NCBI RefSeq assembly: GCF_014898815.1
Contig: NW_026515542.1
Location: 186,001-250,000, forward strand
Reading direction: 5' to 3'
Origin: Panonychus citri
Taxonomy: Eukaryota; Arthropoda; Arachnida; Trombidiformes; Tetranychidae
Length of the DNA stretch: 64,000 nt
Shown here: one piece after another, positions 36,638 to 47,572 of the stretch
Position numbering within the stretch: position 1 is the stretch's first letter
Layout: each line of letters begins with the position of its first letter
The notes under the pieces: generated by a model
The model's database searches: none
What the model was told of the DNA's origin: nothing
The model's input: the letters and a program-made list of their open reading frames with translations, nothing else
Program-made: the position numbers and the translations under genes

Positions 36638-37638
36638 TCAATGTGAAGTAATAATTATCCAACTAACCACAAAATAGAAAAGAGCAATCGGATAAAATGC
36701 CAAGGTAATTTTATCTTTATCCTGGAATTGGCTTAATATCTTATAACAGGAAAGCGTTGGCCATGCAAAGCAAATTGTTGATCCAATAGCCAATTTAATT
36801 ATGAACAAAGTGTCACTATCGAAGATAAATTTAAATATATTTAAAAATAATAAACCAACACATGGAGGAGATAAACAGTAGCCAAAAACACAAAGTAATT
36901 GAAAAATTGATGGACAAATAGTTTTGGTGTTGCTTATCCGTCTACGAGGATTAGGAGATACAGCCAACATTTTAAAATTAATACTGACAATATAAGAACC
37001 GAACCAAATTAAACCAAATAGTTCAGATAATTGTGGACCTAAAAGACAAGAAAGAGAGAGAGAGAGAGAGAGAAATTACAAAATTATGAAACTTGAGATG
37101 TTGACAAATATTTGGGTTCTCTTGTTGGAGATAATTTTCGTTAGTAATTACCAGATTTTTTCATATGATCATCGTCATCGTGACTGTAATGATGAAGAAA
37201 TAGAGCCATAAATGTACAAAGAAGAAGTGGTCCCCATAGATCCCAATCACGAAGAAAATGTTTACGAATTTCAGTCCGTGAGATTGGAAATAAAATATAT
37301 TTCATCTTAGAGGCAACACTTTGTAAATCTCTTAACAATGTTACCCTAACAGGTTCATCAAGTGTATCAAATGATGTTTGATCAATACCAGATGAGAAAC
37401 CATCTTTACTAATCATTTCACCTTCCAATAAATGAATATCTTGATCATCCATTTTACCAGCCATTGATTTTTTCACCGAGTTAGTTAATCCAATAGAAGA
37501 AATAGAATTTGTTGATTTAATAGAATTAAAAGAAGTAAATGAAGACGAATAAAAATCAGTTGATCCAGGTACAATCCAATCGAGAAACTGTTTATTATTA
37601 TTATTTATATTAGTAGTAGTTGAAGATTTTTGTGACAT
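36638..37638 (-). CDS. YIPF6: Yip1-domain membrane protein YIPF6 (295 aa)
   Basis: Exons 37152-37638 and 36638-37038 join in phase 1. Members of this family are five-span Golgi/ER membrane proteins that act in vesicle traffic with Rab GTPases. The N-terminal 100 residues are cytoplasmic and Ser/Asn-rich. Then follow the family motif LRDWDLWGPLLLC with the first span, SGPQLSELFGLIWFGSY, a third span around LLCVFGYCLSPPCVGLLF, a fourth around LAIGSTICFAWPTL, and a last span FYPIALFYFVVSWIIIT at the C-terminus. The order and the short luminal tail fit YIPF6 specifically. It is convergent with PSMB5 (about 300 bp apart) and divergent from Smad4. Confidence 0.92.
37053..37073. repeat. (GA)n microsatellite in the YIPF6 intron
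   Basis: About 10 GA units in the short YIPF6 intron. Confidence 0.85.
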
Positions 37639-37982
37639 TAACTATCCAAATAGATATTAGATGGAAATAAACAAATAAAACTCATAAATCACAAAAATGA
37701 AAAAAAAAGAAAAGAGAAAAAGAGAAAAGAATTTAAATCAACTCAATGATCTTCTTATAAATTGTCCAATAGATGATCAACCTTAGAATAAATTTAATTA
37801 AGCTGATTAGCTAGATTATCGTTAATCTAGAATCGAAATGAAAATGAAACAATTAACTAATTAAATGATTAATTGGGACACGTAAACACAATTAAAAGTG
37901 AAAAAAGAGAAAAGAGAAAAGAAAACAAAATTTTCATTTCCATTGGAAACAGATGACAGAGAAGAGTAAGAAAAGAATTCGT

Positions 37983-37992
37983 GAGATGGCGA
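37983..37992 (+). promoter_or_regulatory. YY1/Pho-like GATGGC element upstream of Smad4
   Basis: GAGATGGCGAC lies in the 530 bp divergent region between YIPF6 and Smad4, about 180 bp before the Smad4 ATG. It resembles the AAGATGGCG promoter element bound by YY1/Pleiohomeotic. The rest of 37639-38161 shows no gene. Confidence 0.3.
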
Positions 37993-38161
37993 CACAGTCG
38001 AAGATCCGAATTATGATTCATTTGGATCTGGTTAAAGATCCGAATTTATTTGTTTGGAAAATTGTGGAGTGTAAAGTGTTGAGTTAATTAGAATTTAATT
38101 GTTCGGCTTGTTTTATTTGTTTTCTCTTTTTTTCTCTGTTAAATTTATAGATTTCGATTAA

Positions 38162-38173
38162 ATGGGAAAATGA
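38162..38173 (+). other. Three-codon upstream ORF overlapping the Smad4 start
   Basis: ATGGGAAAATGA encodes Met-Gly-Lys-stop, and its TGA overlaps the main ATG at 38170 (ATGA). This is an arrangement suited to termination-reinitiation or to leaky scanning. Confidence 0.5.
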
Positions 38174-39770
38174 TTAACGGTGAACCGAGTGGCTCAGGTG
38201 TACCTGCAACCTCTGCTGATGCTTGTCATTCCATTGTGGTAAGTTTGATGTGCCATCGTCAAGGAGGTGAAACCGAGACATTTTCAAAAAGAGCCATCGA
38301 ATCATTGGTTAAAAAATTGAAAGAAAAAAGAGAAGAATTAGATTCTTTAATTACTGCGGTAACAACTAATGGATCATTACCATCTAAATGTGTTACAATA
38401 CAAAGAACTCTTGATGGAAGGTTACAGGTAGCTGGTCGTAAGGGTTTTCCTCATGTAACCTATGCAAAAATTTGGAGATGGCCAGATCTTCATAAGAATG
38501 AATTAAAGCATATTAAAAGTTGTCAATATGCTTTTGACCTCAAACTGGATTCCGTCTGTGTTAATCCTTACCATTATGAAAGAGTTGTTTCTCCAGGTAT
38601 TGATTTATCTGGTTTAACTTTATCCAATTCATCTCATGGTTCAACTGTTGATCATGATCAATCATCTTCACACCATCCTGGGCCCTCCATTAAAAATGAA
38701 TATCCTTCAACTTCATCCATTGTAAACTTACCTTCACCACCATTTACTGGTCCTGAACCATTTACACACCAAACCAAAGCTGCTCCCTTTTGGCCATCAC
38801 ATCCAGTGGCTTCTGTTATACCACCACCTCCACCACCACAACTTCAACATCAACATCAACAACAACCACAACCATCATCACTACCACTACCACCACCACC
38901 ACCATCTCTACCTGACACCTCACTGGTGACGCAACCCTTATCAGATCTGCCCCCACCAGAATATTGGTGTTCCATAGGTTATTTTGAATTAGACCAACAG
39001 GTCGGTGAACTTTTTAAAGTGCCATCAACATTTAATTATGTCAAAATTGATGGTTACGTTGATCCTTCAGGAGCAGATCGATTTTGTCTTGGTGCTTTGT
39101 CTAATGTTCACCGAACTGAGGCAAGTGAAAAAGCTCGTCTTCATATTGGAAAAGGTGTCCAATTGGATCTCAGAGGTGAAGGAGAGGTTTGGTTACGATG
39201 TCTAAGTAACAACGCTGTTTTTGTACAAAGTTTTTACCTTGACCGTGAATGTGGTCGCACACCAGGCGATGCCGTACACAAAATCTATCCACAAGCTTAC
39301 ATAAAGGTAAAATAGAACTTTTTTTTCTCCTAACTACTTGCATCCAATTTTCTTTTCCAACTTCTCTTTTTGTTACCCTTTTCTCATAATTAATATTTTC
39401 TTTTCTCACTCTCATACTCATACTCGTTCTCTCTCTCTCTTTTTTTTATGTTTTATTCTAATTGCAGGTCTTTGATCTTAGACAGTGTGCTCACCAATTA
39501 CAACAACAAGCTAAAGCTGCTCAGGCTGCCACAGCATTACAGGTAGTTGCTGTTGCTGGTCATCTACCTGTACCATCTTCATTAACTCCAGGAATAGGTG
39601 TTGATAATCTAAGGAAACAATGTATTATTAGATTATCTTTTGTTAAAGGTTGGGGAAATGATTATCCAAGACAGACAATTAAAGAGACACCCTGTTGGAT
39701 TGAGGTTCATCTTCACCGGGCTTTGCAACTACTTGATGAGGTTTTACACACGATGCCCATTCAATCATGA
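38170..39770 (+). CDS. SMAD4: Co-Smad, Smad4/Medea orthologue (479 aa)
   Basis: Exons 38170-39306 and 39468-39770 join in phase 0. Smad4 is the common partner of receptor-activated Smads in TGF-beta/BMP signalling and enters the nucleus to regulate genes. The MH1 domain (about residues 17-135) carries the DNA-contacting hairpin (QRTLDGRLQVAGRKGFPH) and the zinc ligands in PSKC, SCQYAF and VCVNPYH. The linker (about 140-262) is Pro/His/Gln-rich. The MH2 domain (about 263-479) starts EYWCSIGYFELDQQVGELFK and includes FVQSFYLDRECGRTPGDAVH, a Gln/Ala-rich insert typical of Smad4 (QLQQQAKAAQAATALQ) and FVKGWGNDYPRQTI. As expected for a co-Smad, there is no C-terminal SSxS phosphorylation motif; it ends LHTMPIQS. 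A three-codon upstream ORF overlaps the start. Confidence 0.96.
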
Positions 39771-40549
39771 GCTAAATTAACCGAAAATCAAGAATTTAAA
39801 ATTAAAACAAAACACAAATTACAAGACAATAATTTGCATGGAATCTTAAAAGAAACAATTGTGTTTCATCATCATCATCATCTTCATCATCATCATAATC
39901 ATCATCATCTTCATTTTCATCGTTATCATCATTCATCAGTGACATTGTGAAAAACGAAAAATCAACAAGGAGAATGTGATTAATTATAAATAATTATTAA
40001 GTAGAAAAACAAAAAATCGTTTGATAATTAATTTGTGTTTTCTTTTTTTTTGAGCAACAATTTAAATTAACTTAAAAATAATGTCCTTTTTGGTTGCTTG
40101 AAAGAGCTAATTAGTTATCAGAGAAGAAGAAAAAACAATGAAGATCGAAACAATATTGATTGTTGACTTTTCTCTCAGTTGATTAAACGTGGATTTTTTT
40201 TGTATTTTGTTGATTAATTAATGGATTAATTAAATGATGAATGATGGTTAACCAATTTCTTTTTCCAGCAATTTAATTTAAATCCTTTTCTTTTGTGTAA
40301 ACATGACTTTTCAGGACCTTTAAGATTCTAATTGATTTGGTCAATCAATCTGAATTTCATCAGTGAATTAATAATCAAATTATGACAGAAAAACAAATAA
40401 TTCTTGTTTTCATCATCATCATGATCGTTATGATCCATCATCACTGATGATTTACCACCAATTCCTTTCATTTTGGACCCATCAATGGTTTCAGAATATA
40501 AATTAATTATAAACGTGATTAATGCATAGAAAATCAATTAATTATCGAT
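39771..40549. other. Convergent Smad4/BROX 3' region with CAT/ATC runs
   Basis: Contains a dense ATC/CAT run at about 39868-39940 and a block (39950-40290) collinear with the TPPP 3' flank at 43140-43410. No gene seen. Confidence 0.5.
39950..40290. repeat. Diverged copy of the TPPP 3' flank (43140-43410)
   Basis: Short matches occur in the same order and strand in both blocks: GAATGTGATTAATTATAA, AACAATTTAAA, a TTGCT..TTAGTT stretch, GATTAAT..AATGATGAATGATGG, and CCAGCAATTTAATT. The second block ends at the TPPP stop codon. The match is to non-coding DNA only. Confidence 0.4.
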
Positions 40550-42510
40550 TCATTTCTTTGGAGATTTTTTATCTTTCTTGGATTTTCCACTTTTTTCCTC
40601 CTTCGGTGGTGATGATTTACTTTCTTCTTTAGGTTCATGGTTATCCTGATCAATAAGAATAGAAAAAGAGACAAAAATGAGTCAGAATATTATTTTAGCG
40701 AGTTAATTGTGACAATTTAAAGTTTAAATTCATTCACCTTGAGGGATAGATTTTTCAAAGGAATCGTCAAATCGAAAGCTGAACAAGCAAATGGAGTCCA
40801 AAGGCTACTGATCGGTGGAATTGTGTAAGGTTCAGGAGCAACGATTCCATGGGTCGCTTGGAGTTCGAGGTTTGGAAGATCAAGTGGAACTTTCTGATGG
40901 AATATTAAATTATTTTCTCTTTCACATTTATCCTTAATTCGAGTTAAACTTGATTTGATTCGTTGGAAAAATCCAGTCTGATCTTGTTTCGGAGCTGAAC
41001 CATAGGATTTCATTTTGAAATATTCTTTCATCAATGGAGATAAAATCTCGATTCTCCTGAAACTTTCCTGACTACATCTAATTGCTTCACCACATTTTTC
41101 CAACTTAATTAAATTGTCACCAAAAAAACTATAAGCCTAAAGGAATAAAATAAAAAACAAGATTAGTTGTAAAATCATCAGAAAGGGTTAAAGATACAAC
41201 CACCACATTTCCAATCAGAATTAGGCTTCTGATTGATGAGAGAAATGAAAACAATTTCAAGACTAATGGTCAACTAAATTGTAGACTAACCAATGCATCG
41301 TAACAACAGCATTTGATTTGAAAATAGTGCATCCATTTACCAAATTTAGTAATTTCCAGAGCCTTGATGTTCATTGCTGCTTCCAGAAACTTTTGCGATG
41401 TCGTGTGGGCAAGAGCTGAAATTAAGGCTGGTGAATGTTTCAAATCAATCGCCCGGAAAACAGTAACTAAATTGTGGAAATATTGAAACGAAAGGAATCA
41501 AATTAATCTGCTGATAATCAATACAATTATCTTATATTGTGTTGAGGTTTGATTGGTTTTCACTTTCTCTTTTCGGTTCATCTTTTCAATCATAATCAAT
41601 ACCTTCTTGAGCTTCAGCGAAACATTGAGCTATATAAGCATCAATTACTTTAGTGTCAAGATCTGATCCAATTGTACAAGTATCAACCAATCGATGGATA
41701 TAATTAGTTTTAATTTCACTTAAAACACCAACTGATTTCCTAAGGAATCGATGAATTTTTTTTAATTGCTCTTCAGTTACTGATTCTTTAGACGATAAAA
41801 TTGAAGCCTTTTTCATCAACCAGAAAGCATATTCCTGGTTAATTGAGATAAATTCATACATGACATCGTATTGGGAACTATAATTAAATATAATTGTGAT
41901 AGAAAAAGAAAATGGAAAAACAATTAAAAACAATAACAATTACTCTTAATTGATAAAATCGCCTCATGGTAAACAATTAAAACTTACACAAGACTTGAGC
42001 CTAACATTGAATGGGTCCACTTAAATTTGACAACATGTCTCAATCGGGTTGTGTCACTACCAGCACTTGAATCGGCATTTTCAATGAATCCTCGCAATAA
42101 ACCAAGATAATTGTACAATTGATTTTGAATAATTTCCTCCTCACAATCCAAATTAGATAAATTCTCAATCAATTTAACGCGACACTTTTGTAATTGACTG
42201 TAAACAAAAACAATAGAAAATAATAGGAAACAAAACAAGAAAACACCCAAATGGAAATGTTTACACAATTAGAATCAAATTAAAAGGAAATTCAAGTCAA
42301 TTAGGAGTAGGTAAAGGCTTGGAGATAATCAGTGGTCAATTAAATAGTTTAAAAGTGATTTTGTATAACAATTAATGAGTAAATTGTGATCATTGGTGAT
42401 CCTATTTACCTACAAATGTTTACAGCTTCAGCATTGGTAGTAACCAATTTAAGATCAAATGGAACCGATGTTGTTGATTTAAGTGGATTTCTATGGAACC
42501 AGAAAGTCAT
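40550..42510 (-). CDS. BROX: BRO1-domain protein BROX (418 aa, six exons)
   Basis: Minus-strand exons are 42410-42510, 41988-42197, 41603-41877, 41291-41466, 40738-41136 and 40550-40645; the frame is continuous for 419 codons. BROX proteins use a BRO1 domain to bind the ESCRT-III subunit CHMP4 and act at the nuclear envelope and endosomes. The start MTFWFHRNPLKSTT is the signature BROX N-terminus; further anchors are FKWTHSMLGSSL, QCFAEAQEVTVFRAIDLKH, KCGEAIRCSQE, KCERENNLIFHQKVP and ISSLWTPFACSAFDLT. Length matches the family (about 410). Vertebrate BROX ends in a farnesylated CAAX box (CYIS in the human protein). Here the last exon instead encodes a Lys/Ser/Pro/Glu-rich tail ending KKDKKSPKK, with no cysteine. 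The exon 4 donor is a plain GTTAG. Confidence 0.93.
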
Positions 42511-43399
42511 ACTCACTTTCGTAGTTAATTGTGATCACTAAAATTAAAGAAAATTAAAACAATTAAGTAGATTAATCAAGAATTAAATGGAAAATTCTGA
42601 AGAGAAAATGTAAATAAGCTTGGAAATCAAAGTGAAAATAGCAACATCACTCAACCGATCATCTGGTTTTCTAAGTGAAGAAAAAAAATCTCTTTCTTTT
42701 CTTTCTTTTTTCTTTTCTCTCTTTCTTTTTTTTTCTCTCAACCGTAACAATTAACTAACCAACTTGTTTCTATTCCCTAATCAAACTCTCATCATTGATA
42801 TTTCCAATTAGATTGTTAATAATTAATTTACGCTCTTCATTTTCTTACCTTGAAAGTGTTTACCAATCAAAGAGTAACTATGATTATCCAAAATAAGTGA
42901 TTAACTTACAATTAACATGGAAACAATTAATCAGTGATTAACTGTGAAGATGAAAATTCAATCTAAATCTATCATTTGATTCCATAGTATATTTAGATTG
43001 TGTATATTAACTTTAATTATCCAATTCTCGAAATCAAATTAACCAAATACAAATTAAAGGGTAAGTGATATGATTACAATTATGTAACAAACAAACAAAC
43101 AAACTTAAAATGAAAACAATTAACTTAAATTGTGACAAATATAATCAACAGGGAATGTGATTAATTATAAGTACATATATAAACATGATAATTAATGTTG
43201 TTTATTGAATTTTGTTTAAGTAACAATTTAAAATTAAACGTAAATTAAAATGTTTAGTTGCTCATTAGTTGTAATCAGGAATTGAAATGATTATGATCAG
43301 CGTTTTGATTGTTAATCATTCGTGTTGATGATTTATCAATGGATTATATTAATAATTAAATGATGATGAATGATGGGTTAACTTAATTGTCCCAGCAAT
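42511..43399. other. Intergenic, BROX 5' side / TPPP 3' side
   Basis: A pyrimidine-rich (CTTT)n tract at about 42687-42740; otherwise AT-rich. No gene seen. Confidence 0.5.
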
Positions 43400-44465
43400 T
43401 TAATTAGCACTTTGTTCAACTGTTGAATCGGTGGAAAATCCTTGAACATATCCAGTGTCTTTCGGTGGATCCTCTCGTCCGACTTTTCCTCGGCCCTTTC
43501 CGGTTTCATCGAATCGTTGTTTATGAGTTCCGGTGTATTTGGTATGGTCAGTTAATCGAGCCACGGCAGCGGAATTGGCAGCAGTCTAAAAACCACAACA
43601 ATCGGTCAACAATTAACAAATTGAGAGGCAAAAGAAAAAGAAAATCAGTAAATCAGTAAATTACCACAAGGAACAACAATTAGAACCAAATTAGATCAAT
43701 ATTAACCATGTTATCCTATGAAATCATAATTAATCAATTTTACTTGTTTACAATCAAATGATTGATTTGTAGTTGATACAAATGAACAAGGAATCAAATA
43801 TTATTCAGCTAATTGTTAAAACTAATTTTGTTTACATGTTTAAGTTTTAAGGATAAATTGTTCAACTCTGGTTAATTTAACTTCGTCACTTTTTTCTCGA
43901 TTAATTTTTCTTAATTGTTACAATTAACTCACAGTAGTCTTGGTGGTTGCTGGTGGCCCACTTAAAGTTAATTTCTGCTTAATTTCACCAACGTCAATCT
44001 TTTTATTCTTGGCAATTTCCTCCAAAAATTGTTCATACTCTTTAAGAGTCAAAGCCTTTTTGGTCCTAGAAGAAACCAAATTTGGAAACAATCAATTAAT
44101 CTGATTGATTTTTACAACAATTAGCTAATTGTTGACCAAATTTACTTAGCAATTTTCTTGAAATATATTCCAGTATCAACTGTGGTTATCTTTTTACCAT
44201 CGATAACTTTTGCCTGTTTGAACCATTTATCGCTATTAGATAATGTAATTGAATCTCCGGTTGATTTGGAATCGCCAAATTTAGCAAATGAACGGAAATT
44301 CAGTTCAATTGGATTATCGGAAGGTGGTAATGGTGACACTGATTGTTGCTGGACCGCTTGACCATTACTATTGTTGTTATTATTAACATCTTTGCTTCCA
44401 CTCGATGGCGGAGTTGGTAATGATTGCGATGAACTTAAGATCGGCCTGGAATCGGTATCGGTCAT
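43400..44465 (-). CDS. TPPP: Tubulin polymerization-promoting protein, p25-alpha family (212 aa)
   Basis: Exons 44146-44465, 43933-44065 and 43400-43585 join in frame to 213 codons. Family members bind and bundle microtubules (Ringmaker in Drosophila). The p25-alpha core starts at about residue 60 with ELNFRSFAKFGDS and continues with SDKWFKQAKVIDGKKI, TDTGIYF-like VDTGIYFKKIAKTKKALTL, EYEQFLEEIA and DVGEIKQKL. The C-terminal part has the family block ARLTDHTKYTGTHKQRFDE followed by the Gly/Arg segment GKGRGKVGRED and the end motif GYVQGF. The first 60 residues are Ser/Pro/Asn-rich and disordered, an extension like that of vertebrate TPPP1. Same strand as BROX but about 900 bp away, with no sign of joint expression. 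Confidence 0.94.
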
Positions 44466-46643
44466 TTTTAGTTGATCTAAATTGAATGGAAATCGATATT
44501 GAAAGAAAAATATTGAAAAAGAAAACTTAATCAAAACAATCAGCTAATTGTAAAGGTTGACAAGTTGATAATAAAATCAATTTTTTATTGATTTAGATTG
44601 AGAATCACAATTAAACTTGGATTATATATTTTCCCATGTGGGTCAAATTGTTTGTTTATGTTGATTTACAATTAACATGATGAAATCAATTATTAAGATC
44701 AAGGACAATTAGTTAATTGTGATCACTAATAATAGTAACAATTTATCAAACATGTAATTACAAGTTAATCATTGGTTGAAATGAAATAGTCAAGTTGAAT
44801 ATGAATCAATAAAGTTTTGATTAAATTGTCAATCATCAAGATCAAGTTAATTGTCAGTGGTTAATTGTTGTTAAAACACTTGATCACAATGAGTGAGAAA
44901 ATTATAAGTTAATCAACTAATTAACTTGATGTTGAATTTTCACTGTTTTTAATTGGAATTAAATAAGAGGATAATTAGTTAATCATATCTGATTCCCTAC
45001 AAGAATTAACTTGATGATCATAAATTTGAATGACACAAATTAGATTAATTAGAGAAAGAAGGATAAATCATTCATCAATTGATTCTAAACAATTTAACTA
45101 ATATTATTTTCGTAATCACGTCAATGTTACATTAACATGCAATTTGTTTAATCACAATTAATTTTCATCATAATATTATGATACAAAACAATTGCGTGAT
45201 TGTTGATAATAACCAATTTGTTGTATTGAATTTGATTCAATCATTTGGGTTTAAGTGATAAAATCAAATTTACAATAATAACATTTAAATATCTAATACA
45301 CAAATAACAACAATTAAGGTGTTAATCGGACAATTAGTAAATTAATTGATCCACCAACAAATTATAACTACAATAATAGTACAGTTAATTATGGGTAAAC
45401 TGTGATAGACATAAATTATCACTGTGGTGATGTTTAATAACCTTCATCATTTAGTAACACAATTAAGTGAATCTAAATTATCACAATCAGTAAATCATAA
45501 TAATAAAAATTGATACAATCAGCAATTTCTTATACACTTTATAAGTGAGAGCATTGGAAACAATCATTAGATTTACTTGGAAAGGGAAAATTTCATTTAA
45601 GAAATTGGGTCATGAAGATTTGGTGATGAGGATGAAAAAGTCTATGGAATTGACCATGGGAAAGGAGAATCAAGTGAAAATAGAGTCAATTAAAAGGGTT
45701 AATCAGTTGATTATGAATCAAGAGAATCATTTAAATTGAAAGGTAACCCTTGAAAAGGAAAAGCTAATTGTTGAGTCGGAAAAAAATAAGAGGAACTAAA
45801 TTGTAATAGAATCAGAATCAGAATCAGAATCTATCAGAATTTAATTCATATTTTCATCTTCTATTGTTTTAAGAGAGGGTTTTAGAGAGAAATGGATTAA
45901 CTTACCTATGGATTAGATTTGATTTAGAATGTTGATCAGTGATGATAATCAATTGGGTCAGAATTTAAATTGTTACAATAAGATAATTTGAATGACAACG
46001 AAATATTGGAAATTACTGTAAACACAATGAGAAACAGTGAGTGAGAGAGAGAGAGGGAAAAGAATTGAAAGTGATACCATAGGAGGAAGAGGAGGAGTAG
46101 GAGGATGAAGATGATGATGAAGAGGAAGACTTAAAGGGAAGAAAAGAAAGGAAAAATAGAGAGAAGATGAAGAAAAAGCTATTGCATCAAATGCGATGAT
46201 TTACCTTGGCATTGGATTCTCATGGAGACTGTTCATACTTTCACTCATCTTCATCCCTTTTTCTACATGGTGATGATCATCATCTTCATCTTTAGTAAAC
46301 AAATCAATAAACAGTTATAATGATAGAGAGAAAGATGAAGAAACCAGAAATGGAACAGCAAAGAAAAGAGTTGGTATTGGAAGAGGGAAAAATATTTGGA
46401 AAACACCAAGACTGAATTTCTCTCTTCGGACTGAATTTTTCGGAGTTTTCAACACAATTTTCACATGATTCAAGGTGAAATTAGAGCTTTAAAACCAATT
46501 TTAATAGAAACAATTAAAAGATTCTACAAATCAATTTACATCGTTTGTCATATGTGACATTGATCAATAGTTGATAGGTTGATGGATTAGTTGATTAGTT
46601 GATTAGTTGACATGTTTAAATGGTTTATTTACTTTGGTATTTG
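44466..46643. other. Intergenic, no gene seen
   Basis: AT-rich DNA rich in TTAATTG/CAATTAA words, with a purine-rich stretch at 46030-46180. The + strand open frame at 45545-45739 has no start context, motif or splice partner and is not called. Confidence 0.5.
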
Positions 46644-47021
46644 TCATTTCTTCATCTCTCCATATTTACTGTTACCTGTTTGACCATAATTTTTGATGAT
46701 TTGGTTGATTGTTGACCATCTTTGTTGATTGTTGTCAAGTTCTGATGTTCGACCGATTGTTGATGGATCGAATGTCGGATCTTCGCGACAAACTATCACA
46801 TAGTAAACGTAAGTTAAATAAATTCGAGCAATAAAAGCGACAATCGCTGCTCCCGTTGTCGGTGCTGGTGCTGATTCAGAGCCATTGATGAAATTCAATA
46901 CAGCGGTACAAGAGAGATCAATGGTTTGGCCATCCTGACAGGTAACGTTTTCTACAATTAAGGTGACTGTTAACAAGATTAAAAAGATTGACGATAAAAT
47001 TGATGATCTTTGTAACTTCAT
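46644..47021 (-). CDS. Small secreted protein of unknown family (125 aa)
   Basis: Single-exon frame from the ATG at 47021. The signal peptide is residues 1-25 or so (MKLQRSSILSSIFLILLTVT then LIVENVTC). The mature part begins QDGQTIDLSC and carries two cysteines after the signal peptide (in DLSCTAV and IVCRED), one N-glycosylation site (NGSE), a hydrophobic central helix (IVAFIARIYLTYVYYVIV) and a polar tail. No family is recognised. The central hydrophobic stretch could also be a membrane span. It stands alone between TPPP and BCKDHB. About 550 bp upstream (47022-47572) hold no other gene. Confidence 0.65.
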   Translation of the reverse strand: MKLQRSSILSSIFLILLTVTLIVENVTCQDGQTIDLSCTAVLNFINGSESAPAPTTGAAIVAFIARIYLTYVYYVIVCREDPTFDPSTIGRTSELDNNQQRWSTINQIIKNYGQTGNSKYGEMKK

Positions 47022-47572
47022 TTTCAACAATTGATTAAATCATTTAAATTGTTTCATCCTTTTTATTAGGCTTGTTAATTGTTCTCCTCATACCTGTAAC
47101 CCGTATTAATTGTTGTCTCTAATTAGAACAAGGTGATCTTGATATTGATCTTTGGATAGAAATCAATAATTTAAATTAATTGTTATTCATCATTTATTTT
47201 ACATTGATTTCAAAATTTTCATCTCAAATCAAGAGCAATTAAGTGATAAATTTTGTTTGTAATTCAATAAACAATGTAAAAATTTTAACAAATTAACCCA
47301 ATGGATAAATTATTTCACAAAAATTTCATCTTGAAAGGCACAGAAATTAAGGATTCTGATTATAATTGTAAAGTATAAATGGTAACCAAATTAACTGGAA
47401 AATATAGTTAATAACGTTCAAGTTGTGTTTTGATTCAGTTTGTTGTTTTGGAAAACTAAATTGAACAATTTAACAGGAGGACAAGTTGATTTGGCACGAA
47501 AACATTTAGAAACCAGTCAATTAATAACGTCGATATGGAAGACGATTGCTATTGGAATAGTTTAATTGCATT

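Noticed and set aside
45545..45739. 64-codon + strand frame in the TPPP upstream region
   Set aside because: Lys/Met/Glu-rich by composition, no motif, isolated in AT-rich intergenic DNA.
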